Positions 57,929 to 64,000 of a stretch of DNA of 64,000 bases are shown here, piece after piece; within the stretch, counting starts at the first letter, position 1, and each line of letters opens with the position of its first letter. The position numbers and the translations under genes are program-made. Under the pieces are notes generated by a model. That model saw only the letters and a program-made list of their open reading frames with translations, did no database searches and was not told where the DNA came from. The DNA is from Rufibacter radiotolerans (GTDB lineage Bacteria; Bacteroidota; Bacteroidia; Cytophagales; Hymenobacteraceae). The stretch is taken from NCBI RefSeq assembly GCF_001078055.1, contig NZ_CP010777.1:1-64000 (forward strand). Direction: 5' to 3'.

Positions 57929-57989
57929 AAAGTAAGCAGGGCAGGTGCCAGATGGAGGGACATCTGTTGGCGCCTTGAACGCTTACTTT
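57929..57989. ncRNA. Candidate structured RNA element
   Basis: Outer stem AAAGTAAGC (57929-57937) with GCTTACTTT (57981-57989), 9 bp perfect. Inside, GGTGCC-AGATG (57944-57954) pairs with CATCT and GGCGCC (57961-57974) around a GAGGGA loop with a GTT bulge. With the hairpin at 57875-57907 as terminator it could be a minus-strand small RNA, but no exact promoter was found. The family is not recognised. Confidence 0.35.
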
Positions 57990-58161
57990 AGTACTTATTT
58001 CAATAAGTGTTTAAATTTTAGAATTTATTACGACTAACGCTATTTATTTTTGATTTTTTTAAATCGAATCGGTTTCATAGTGCCTGATTTGCAAAATAAG
58101 CAGAACAATCGTTCGTTTGAAATGTTAAAGGCCCACAAGCCAATACCATTCTTCTTTTTAG

Positions 58162-58192
58162 TTTGAATCTTAGGTTTAAGTGCCTAATTTTG
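58162..58192 (+). promoter_or_regulatory. nuo operon promoter
   Basis: TTTG (58162-58165), a 19-nt spacer, and TAATTTTG (58185-58192) match both boxes of the Bacteroidota primary-sigma promoter. The predicted transcript start is near 58196, leaving a leader of about 15 nt before nuoA. The best promoter match in the window. Confidence 0.75.
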
Positions 58193-58211
58193 TGCAAAAT
58201 TTGTTTAATCT

Positions 58212-58595
58212 ATGGAAACTACTGTTCCTACACAATATCTTCCCGGCGATTACCTCCCCATCGTGATCCAATTTCTGGCGGCGCTGGGTTTTGTGGTCTT
58301 CGCCATGGTGGTGACCCACAACATTGGCCCCAAGCGCCACAGCAAGGTGAAAGACGCCTCCTGGGAATGTGGTATTGAGAGCAAAGGCGATGCCCGGGCT
58401 CCTATCTCCATCAAATACTTTCTTATTGCCATTCTGTTTGTACTTTTTGACGTGGAGGTAATCTTCCTTTACCCCTGGGCCGTGAACTTCAGGGCGCTGG
58501 GTATAGACGGCTTTGTCTGGATGCTCCTGTTCATGGGACTGCTCCTGACCGGGTTCTACTACGTAATCAAGAAGGGCGTTCTTAAGTGGGAGTAG
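58212..58595 (+). CDS. nuoA: NADH-quinone oxidoreductase subunit A
   Basis: 127 residues with three membrane helices. The conserved loop YECG-like segment appears as SWECGIESKGDARAPISIKY (about residues 54-73), followed by FLIAILFVLFDVEVIFLYPW, the typical acidic second helix. NuoA is a membrane-arm subunit near the quinone site of complex I. First gene of the operon, directly behind the promoter at 58162. Confidence 0.96.
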   Translation: METTVPTQYLPGDYLPIVIQFLAALGFVVFAMVVTHNIGPKRHSKVKDASWECGIESKGDARAPISIKYFLIAILFVLFDVEVIFLYPWAVNFRALGIDGFVWMLLFMGLLLTGFYYVIKKGVLKWE

Positions 58596-58663
58596 AAATG
58601 GATTTCTCCGCGATGCGCAGCAAACTTTTATAAGCTATAAGGTGTTTAGAAAGAAGGCGATTC

Positions 58664-58690
58664 TAGCCTGTTTTTCTGAAAACTAAGCGA
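58664..58690. repeat. Dispersed palindrome, decayed half copy
   Basis: TAGCCTGTTTTTCTGAAAAC is the centre of the family unit with outer arms lost. It lies between nuoA and nuoB. Confidence 0.45.
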
Positions 58691-58699
58691 AACTAACTC

Positions 58700-59254
58700 A
58701 TGAGCGATAACAAAAGCGATATTATAATGGCTGAAACGCCGGAGGGCGTTGAAGGATCTGGTTTCTTTGCTACTTCTTTTGAGAAAGTGGTGGGCCTGGC
58801 CCGGAAGCACTCTTTGTGGCCTTTGCCGTTTGCCACGTCCTGCTGCGGTATTGAGTACATGGCCACCATGGGCTCGCACTATGATATTTCCCGTTTCGGG
58901 TCTGAGCGTCCCAGCTTCTCGCCGCGCCAGGCAGACCTTTTAATGGTGATGGGTACCATTGCCAAGAAAATGGGCCCCGTGGTGAAACAGGTGTATGAGC
59001 AGATGGCTGAGCCCCGGTGGGTGATCGCCGTAGGCGCCTGCGCTACCAGCGGTGGTATCTTTGACTCTTACAGCGTGCTGCAGGGCATTGACCGTATCAT
59101 TCCGGTAGACGTGTACGTGCCGGGTTGCCCGCCGCGCCCTGAGCAGATCCTGGACGGCTTAATGCGTATCCAGGACCTGGCCGAGAATGAGTCACTGCGC
59201 CGCCGTAACTCCCCAGAATATCAAGCATTACTGGCTTCTTACAACATTAAATAA
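58700..59254 (+). CDS. nuoB: NADH-quinone oxidoreductase subunit B
   Basis: 184 residues. The N2 iron-sulfur cluster ligands are the tandem Cys in ATSCCGIEYMA (about residues 49-50), Cys in VGACATSGG, and Cys in VPGCPPRPEQIL. NuoB passes electrons to quinone at the junction of the two arms of complex I. It follows nuoA after 104 nt that contain a decayed palindrome and precedes nuoC by 3 nt. Confidence 0.97.
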   Translation: MSDNKSDIIMAETPEGVEGSGFFATSFEKVVGLARKHSLWPLPFATSCCGIEYMATMGSHYDISRFGSERPSFSPRQADLLMVMGTIAKKMGPVVKQVYEQMAEPRWVIAVGACATSGGIFDSYSVLQGIDRIIPVDVYVPGCPPRPEQILDGLMRIQDLAENESLRRRNSPEYQALLASYNIK

Positions 59255-59257
59255 GGC

Positions 59258-59764
59258 ATGGCCGATCTAACCAACGAACTCCTGGTACAGTCGCTTCAAG
59301 AGAAGTTTGGCGACCAGGTGTTTGATATCCAGGAGCCTTACGGGCTGGTGACCGTTACCACTACCCGTGAGCATATCATCCCTATGCTACAGGCCCTGTA
59401 TGATGATGAGTTCCTGAAGTTCCAGTTCCTGACCACCATGTGCGGGATCCATTATCCAGACAACAAAGGCAAGGAACTGGGCGTGGTGTACCTGGTGCAC
59501 AGTTTTACGCACAACGTGCGGCTGCGCATCAAGATCTTCTTCTCTGAAGATGACGCCGTGGTGCCCACTGCCACTAACCTGTACCAGACCGCCAACTGGA
59601 TGGAGCGCGAGACCTGGGATTTCTACGGTATCCGTTTTGAGGGCCACCCTAACCTTAACCGCATTCTTAATGTGGACGAGATGGAGGCGTTCCCTATGCG
59701 CAAGGAGTTCCCGCTGGAAGACCAGACCCGCGAAGACAAAATCAATACCTTCTTCGGAAGATAA
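59258..59764 (+). CDS. nuoC: NADH-quinone oxidoreductase subunit C
   Basis: 168 residues. The 30-kDa signature is visible in NWMERETWDFYGIRFEGHPNL (as two parts, NWMERETWDFYGI and RFEGHPNLNRIL, about residues 109-132), with EFPLEDQTREDK near the end. It is a separate protein and not fused with NuoD as in E. coli. A peripheral-arm subunit, 3 nt behind nuoB. Confidence 0.96.
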   Translation: MADLTNELLVQSLQEKFGDQVFDIQEPYGLVTVTTTREHIIPMLQALYDDEFLKFQFLTTMCGIHYPDNKGKELGVVYLVHSFTHNVRLRIKIFFSEDDAVVPTATNLYQTANWMERETWDFYGIRFEGHPNLNRILNVDEMEAFPMRKEFPLEDQTREDKINTFFGR

Positions 59765-59836
59765 AATAAGGACAGCGCCCGGCTTTGTTTTCACAGACAA
59801 GGCCGTTGGCGTTTCTGCTTACTACTAAGTGCCAAC

Positions 59837-61051
59837 ATGGATTTAGTCAAACAGACCACCGAAATAAATACCACCGATACCTACGTGCAGGAGTTAACCA
59901 CCCTGAACTTAGGTCCTACGCACCCCGCCACCCACGGCATCTTCCAGAACATTCTGCAGATGAACGGTGAGCGGATCGTGTCTGGGGTGCCCACCATCGG
60001 GTATATTCACCGCGCCTTTGAGAAGATAGCAGAGCGCCGGCCATTCTACCAGATTACCCCGCTTACAGACCGCATGAACTACTGCTCCTCGCCCATCAAC
60101 AACATGGGCTGGTGGATGACGGTGGAGAAGCTGCTGGGGGTGACCGTTCCCAAACGTGCTGAGTACATCCGCGTGATTGTGATGGAACTGGCCCGTATTG
60201 CCGACCACCTGGTGTGTAACTCCATTCTGGGTGTGGACACAGGGGCTTTCTCGGGCTTCCTGTACGTGTTCCAGGAGCGTGAGAAGATCTATGAGATATA
60301 TGAGGAGATCTGCGGTGCCCGCCTCACTACCAACATGGGTAGAATTGGGGGCATGGAGCGTGACCTTTCTCCGTTGGCTATTGAAAAAATCAAGAAATTC
60401 CTGAAGGAGTTCCCGGCCGTAATGACCGAGTTTGAGACCATGTTCAACCGCAACCGCATTTTTGTGGACCGCGTGGAAGGCGTGGGCCCCATCACGGCAG
60501 AGCGCGCCTTGAACTACGGCTTCACGGGTCCTAACCTGAGAGCCGCCGGCGTTGACTATGACGTACGCGTCATGAACCCATACTCTTCTTATCAGGACTT
60601 TGAGTTTGATATTCCGGTAGGTACCAAAGGCGATACCTATGACCGCTTCATGGTGAGAAACGAGGAGATCTGGCAAAGCTTACGCATCATTCAGCAGGCC
60701 ATTGACAACCTGCCCGAAGGACCGTACCACGCTGATGCCCCTGAGTTCTTCCTGCCGCCTAAGCAGGAGGTATACCGCAACATGGAAGCCTTGATCTACC
60801 ATTTCAAGATTGTGATGGGCGAGATTGACGCGCCGGTAGGCGAGGTGTACCACTCCGTGGAAGGCGGAAACGGCGAGCTTGGTTTCTACCTGGTGTCTGA
60901 CGGCGGCCGCACGCCGTACCGTCTGCACTTCAGAAGACCTTGCTTTATCTATTACCAGGCATACCCAGAAATGGTGGTGGGCACGCAGTTGTCAGATGCG
61001 ATTGTGATTCTGTCCAGCATGAACGTGATTGCCGGCGAGCTGGACGCCTAG
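59837..61051 (+). CDS. nuoD: NADH-quinone oxidoreductase subunit D
   Basis: 404 residues. The 49-kDa subunit signature LGPTHPATHG (about residues 26-35), GYIHRAFEKIAERR, and the C-terminal CFIYYQAYPEMVVGTQLSD...SSMNVIAGELD. It forms the quinone pocket with NuoB. Length is that of unfused NuoD. It follows nuoC after 72 nt and precedes nuoE by 70 nt. Confidence 0.97.
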   Translation: MDLVKQTTEINTTDTYVQELTTLNLGPTHPATHGIFQNILQMNGERIVSGVPTIGYIHRAFEKIAERRPFYQITPLTDRMNYCSSPINNMGWWMTVEKLLGVTVPKRAEYIRVIVMELARIADHLVCNSILGVDTGAFSGFLYVFQEREKIYEIYEEICGARLTTNMGRIGGMERDLSPLAIEKIKKFLKEFPAVMTEFETMFNRNRIFVDRVEGVGPITAERALNYGFTGPNLRAAGVDYDVRVMNPYSSYQDFEFDIPVGTKGDTYDRFMVRNEEIWQSLRIIQQAIDNLPEGPYHADAPEFFLPPKQEVYRNMEALIYHFKIVMGEIDAPVGEVYHSVEGGNGELGFYLVSDGGRTPYRLHFRRPCFIYYQAYPEMVVGTQLSDAIVILSSMNVIAGELDA

Positions 61052-61121
61052 CCGGTCCTGAATACGAAACAGATTTTTCCCAAGCCTGCCGCAGGGCAGC
61101 TTTATACCGACCATTGACCAA

Positions 61122-61661
61122 ATGGATCAAACCGTAAATAAGAAAGAAGTACAGTTCTCGGAGGCGGCCATGGCCGAGATCCGGCGCTACCTTTCCCACT
61201 ATCCCGCAGACCGCCAGAAATCGGCGATCCTGCCTATCCTGCACATCGCGCAAGCGGAGTTTGGCGGGTGGGTAAGCCCCGAGGTAATGGACAAAGTGGC
61301 TGAAATCCTGAACATACAGCCCATTGAGGTGTATGAGGTAGCCACCTTCTATACCATGTTCAACCTGAAGCCGGTAGGCCACCACGTGCTGGAAGTTTGC
61401 CGTACGGGCCCGTGCATGCTGCGCGGTTCAGACCAACTTATTGAGCACCTGGAACACCGTCTGGGCTGCAAAGTAGGAGAGACCAGCGCAGATGGCCACT
61501 TCACCCTGAAGACCGTGGAATGCCTGGCCTCGTGCGGCACCGGCCCTATGCTGCAGGTACGTGAACAATTCTACGAGAACCTGGATGCCACCAGCGCTGA
61601 CCAGATGCTGGAAGACCTGAAAGCCTCAACCGTAAGGAAACCATGGGAAGAAAATTATTAA
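61122..61661 (+). CDS. nuoE: NADH-quinone oxidoreductase subunit E
   Basis: 179 residues. A thioredoxin-like [2Fe-2S] subunit; the four cluster cysteines are in VCRTGPCMLRG (two, five apart) and ECLASCGTGPM (two, four apart). The N-terminal helical part (RQKSAILPILHIAQAEFGGW) is the usual NuoE entry. It overlaps nuoF by 19 nt, suggesting coupled translation of the NADH-dehydrogenase module. Confidence 0.97.
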   Translation: MDQTVNKKEVQFSEAAMAEIRRYLSHYPADRQKSAILPILHIAQAEFGGWVSPEVMDKVAEILNIQPIEVYEVATFYTMFNLKPVGHHVLEVCRTGPCMLRGSDQLIEHLEHRLGCKVGETSADGHFTLKTVECLASCGTGPMLQVREQFYENLDATSADQMLEDLKASTVRKPWEENY

Positions 61662-62986
61662 CTGAACATATTAACGTTGAAGGCATCCAAACCTTTGACG
61701 TGTACCGCAAGCACGGCGGCTACGCCTCGGTAGAGAAGGCCTTAAAAACCATGACCCCAGAGGCCATTGTGGAAGAGGTGAAAGCTTCTGGCCTGAGGGG
61801 ACGTGGCGGCGCCGGTTTCCCTACCGGTATGAAGTGGAGCTTTCTGGCCAAACCAGAAGGCAAGCCGCGTTATTTGGTTTGCAACGCAGATGAGTCTGAG
61901 CCCGGTACCTTCAAAGACCGGTACCTCATGGAGAAACTGCCGCACCTTTTGATTGAAGGCATGATCACGTCTTCTTTCGCGCTAGGCTGCCGCACCTCTT
62001 ATATCTACATCCGGGGTGAGTTAATGTATGTGCTGCGCATTCTGGAGAAAGCTATCGCGGAGGCCTATGCCAACGGTTTTTTAGGTGAGAATATCCTGGG
62101 TAGCGGTTACTCCCTTGACCTGCACGTGCACCCGGGTGGGGGCGCGTACATCTGCGGTGAGGAAACGGCTTTGCTGGAATCTCTGGAAGGCAAGCGCGGA
62201 AACCCGCGTAACAAGCCACCTTTCCCGGCGGTGTGGGGGCTTTATGGCTGCCCAACCGTGGTGAACAACGTGGAGTCCATTGCCACTGTTCCCTGGATTG
62301 TGAACAACACCGCCGCCGAATACGCCAAAATTGGGGTAGGACGCAGCACCGGTACCAAACTCATCTCCGCGGGCGGAAACATCAACAAACCCGGCGTGTA
62401 CGAGATTGAGATGGGAATTACCGTGGAGGAATTCATCTACTCAGACGAATACTGTGGGGGCATCTGGAAAGGCCGCGACATGAAAGCGGTGATTGCCGGA
62501 GGTTCTTCGGTTCCCATTCTGCCTAAGGATCTGATCCTGAAGACCGCCAACGGCGAAGACCGTCTCATGACCTATGAGTCTCTCTCTGACGGAGGTTTTG
62601 CCACGGGTACCATGCTGGGTTCCGGTGGGTTCTTCGTGATGGATGACCAGGCCTGTATTGTGCGCCACACCTGGACCCTGGCCCGTTTCTACCACCATGA
62701 GTCCTGCGGACAGTGCAGCCCGTGCCGTGAAGGAACCGGTTGGATGGAGAAAGTCTTGCACCGCATTGAGCATGGCCACGGCCACATGCATGATATTGAC
62801 CTGTTAGTGAGCGTTGCCAAGCAGATAGAAGGAAATACCATCTGTCCGTTGGGAGACGCCGCCGCCTGGCCGGTAGCCGCCGCCGTTCGTCACTTCCGTG
62901 AGGAGTTTGAGTGGCACGTGAAACATCCTGAAGCTGCTACGGCTCCTGGTGCTGTGTTCACCAAGGCGGAATCGGTTATCGCGTAA
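61643..62986 (+). CDS. nuoF: NADH-quinone oxidoreductase subunit F
   Basis: 447 residues. The FMN site is GRGGAGFPTGMKW (about residues 53-65), the NADH-binding region is GGGAYICGEETALLESLEG, and the N3 [4Fe-4S] ligands are in ESCGQCSPCREGT with the fourth Cys in TICPLGD. It oxidises NADH and hands electrons to the cluster chain. The start at 61643 lies inside nuoE; the first recognised residues follow at once. nuoG comes only after a repeat-filled gap of 334 bp. Confidence 0.97.
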   Translation: MGRKLLTEHINVEGIQTFDVYRKHGGYASVEKALKTMTPEAIVEEVKASGLRGRGGAGFPTGMKWSFLAKPEGKPRYLVCNADESEPGTFKDRYLMEKLPHLLIEGMITSSFALGCRTSYIYIRGELMYVLRILEKAIAEAYANGFLGENILGSGYSLDLHVHPGGGAYICGEETALLESLEGKRGNPRNKPPFPAVWGLYGCPTVVNNVESIATVPWIVNNTAAEYAKIGVGRSTGTKLISAGGNINKPGVYEIEMGITVEEFIYSDEYCGGIWKGRDMKAVIAGGSSVPILPKDLILKTANGEDRLMTYESLSDGGFATGTMLGSGGFFVMDDQACIVRHTWTLARFYHHESCGQCSPCREGTGWMEKVLHRIEHGHGHMHDIDLLVSVAKQIEGNTICPLGDAAAWPVAAAVRHFREEFEWHVKHPEAATAPGAVFTKAESVIA

Positions 62987-62992
62987 ACAAAG

Positions 62993-63031
62993 CGTTTCAG
63001 GCCTGTTTTTCAGAAAACAGGCCTGAAACAG
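62993..63031. repeat. Dispersed palindrome, copy 16
   Basis: CGTTTCAGGCCTGTTTTTC and AGAAAACAGGCCTGAAACAG, nearly perfect. It starts 7 nt after the nuoF stop codon. Confidence 0.9.
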
Positions 63032-63054
63032 ATTGACTTGAAACCTCACTCACC

Positions 63055-63143
63055 TGTCATCCTGAAAGGAACTTGTGGGCGAGCTAGAAAGGCTGAAGAG
63101 AAGCGCTACTGCCGTTCGCTACCAAGATCCTTTCAGGATGACA
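63055..63143. repeat. 89-bp element with terminal inverted repeats, copy 2
   Basis: It begins TGTCATCCTGAAAGGAAC and ends GATCCTTTCAGGATGACA, exactly the same length as the copy at 40756-40844. The inner left half (GAGCTAGAAAGGCTGAAGAG) differs from copy 1, the right half is shared. Confidence 0.88.
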
Positions 63144-63209
63144 AAAGGGAGAAGGGTTTGCTAAAAGGAAAAGCTTTCAATGGGTTTTCAAGAAGCTAAA
63201 AGTACAAGT

Positions 63210-63250
63210 GCCGTTTTAAGCCTGTTTTTCAGAAAACTGACCTAAACCGG
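63210..63250. repeat. Dispersed palindrome, copy 17
   Basis: CCGTTTTAAGCCTGTTTTTC and AGAAAACTGACCTAAACCGG, right arm slightly decayed. Lies 70 nt before nuoG. Confidence 0.8.
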
Positions 63251-63320
63251 AAATACAATTAACTAGCCATTTGTTGCGCGTCCAGAGCAATGGACAAGCA
63301 GCAATCAACAATAATTTGAA

Positions 63321-64000
63321 ATGGTAAAAATAACGTTTGATGGCATAGAGGTGGAGGTAGAGGAAGGAACTACCATCCTCAACGCGGCCCGTAAGATAGG
63401 CGGCGAGGTGGTGCCCCCAGCCATGTGCTACTATACTCCCCTGAAAGGAAGCGGCGGAAAGTGCCGGGCCTGTCTGGTGAAGGTGGCGGCCGGTTCTGCC
63501 AAAGACCCGCGCCCAATGCCTAAACTGGTGGCCTCTTGCGTGACGCCTGTGCAGGACGGTATGGTGGTAGAGAATACCACCAACCCAGATGTGCTGGCCG
63601 CCCGCAAAGGCGTAGTGGAAATGCTGTTGATCAACCACCCCCTGGATTGCCCTATCTGTGACCAGGCTGGCGAGTGTGATCTGCAGAACTTCTCGTATGA
63701 GCACGGTACCTCAGCTACCCGCTATGAGGAAGAGCGCCGCACGTTTGAGAAAATTGACATCGGGCCGCTCATTCAGCTGCACATGACGCGCTGCATTCTG
63801 TGTTACCGCTGCGTGTACACCGCCGACCAGATCACTGAGAAGCGCGTGCATGGCGTGCTGGGCCGGGGAGACGCTTCTGAGATTGGTACCTACATTGAAA
63901 ACGTGATTGACAACGAGTTCTCGGGTAACGTGATTGACGTGTGCCCGGTAGGAGCTTTGACGGACAAAACCTTTCGGTTCAAGAACCGCGTGTGGTTCAC
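63321..64000 (+). CDS. nuoG: NADH-quinone oxidoreductase subunit G, 3'-truncated by window edge
   Basis: 226 residues are visible, open to the window end; ATG 63321. The N-terminal [2Fe-2S] ferredoxin domain has Cys in PPAMCYYTPL, GKCRAC and VASCVTPV. The His-Cys [4Fe-4S] site is in LDCPICDQAGECDLQ with flanking residues, and a ferredoxin-like pair of cluster motifs appears as TRCILCYRC and IDVCPVGAL. NuoG carries several clusters of the NADH-to-quinone chain; the molybdopterin-like part lies beyond the window. It is separated from nuoF by repeats but clearly belongs to the operon. Confidence 0.96.
   Translation, partial: MVKITFDGIEVEVEEGTTILNAARKIGGEVVPPAMCYYTPLKGSGGKCRACLVKVAAGSAKDPRPMPKLVASCVTPVQDGMVVENTTNPDVLAARKGVVEMLLINHPLDCPICDQAGECDLQNFSYEHGTSATRYEEERRTFEKIDIGPLIQLHMTRCILCYRCVYTADQITEKRVHGVLGRGDASEIGTYIENVIDNEFSGNVIDVCPVGALTDKTFRFKNRVWF

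Larger units (their letters stand above)
57771..58211. other. Intergenic region upstream of the nuo operon
   Basis: It holds a bidirectional hairpin (57875-57907), a nested structured segment (57929-57989), then an AT-rich stretch and the nuo promoter (58162-58192). No gene seen and no dispersed palindrome. Confidence 0.7.
62987..63320. other. Repeat-filled gap between nuoF and nuoG
   Basis: 334 bp inside an otherwise tight operon. It holds a dispersed palindrome, the second 89-bp inverted-repeat element and another dispersed palindrome in that order. No gene and no clear promoter seen. Confidence 0.8.

Overview
The window comes from a Bacteroidota chromosome, most likely a Hymenobacteraceae/Cytophagia member (Rufibacter-like is my best guess from gene content and overall base composition; this is inference). 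The grounds are type IX secretion components (PorU, PorV, SprA), C-terminal T9SS sorting domains, promoters of the Bacteroidota type (TTTG ... TAnnTTTG), and signal peptides that nearly all end in AxA|Q.

Layout. 1-2.5 kb holds the 3' three quarters of a 23S rRNA gene and a 5S rRNA gene with terminators. 3-9.4 kb (minus) is porU-porV-M16-like gene. 9.6-15.4 kb holds pssA and an MBL hydrolase (minus), then an FAD oxidoreductase overlapping a large TolB-like propeller/outer-membrane protein (plus). 15.8-18.9 kb holds yicC and a secreted M43 metalloprotease. 18.9-28.8 kb (minus) is ruvA-sprA-gcvH-vanZ-M28 peptidase. 29-34.9 kb (minus) holds malic enzyme and tatA-gatA-lytic transglycosylase. 35.1-40.6 kb (plus) holds an EEP-family protein, a repeat-rich gap, cysS, a glutaminyl-cyclase-like lipoprotein and an ArsM-type methyltransferase. 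41-48 kb holds LD-carboxypeptidase, a T9SS-sorted protein, a thioesterase, rlmN, mscL, an RDD protein and an N-acetylmuramoyl-L-alanine amidase. 48-57.8 kb (minus) holds a BNR/sortilin-like propeller protein, a DUF2339/DUF3999 membrane module with a small secreted protein, superoxide dismutase, tadA and a small exported protein. 58.2-64 kb (plus) is the respiratory complex I operon nuoABCDEF and the start of nuoG, which runs off the window.

How the genes work together. PorU (sortase), PorV (shuttle) and SprA (translocon) are parts of one secretion route; the M43 protease and the 42-kb protein carry C-terminal domains expected to use it. At least nine Sec-exported proteins here have Gln at the predicted mature N-terminus, and the glutaminyl-cyclase-like lipoprotein at 38.4 kb is a plausible enzyme for capping them. 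Wall enzymes (amidase, lytic transglycosylase, LD-carboxypeptidase), a Tat component and membrane-lipid synthesis make the rest of the neighbourhood envelope-centred housekeeping.

The most unusual signal is not a gene. About 17 well-preserved and 4 decayed copies of a roughly 40-bp palindrome (two GTTTT blocks in the left arm, two AAAAC blocks in the right) occupy most intergenic gaps from 10 kb to the end of the window. One copy is a perfect loop-free 60-nt palindrome, and two copies supply the last codons of genes. A second, 89-bp element with terminal inverted repeats occurs twice. Two unannotated segments (36.5 and 57.9 kb) fold into nested stems and could be structured RNAs.
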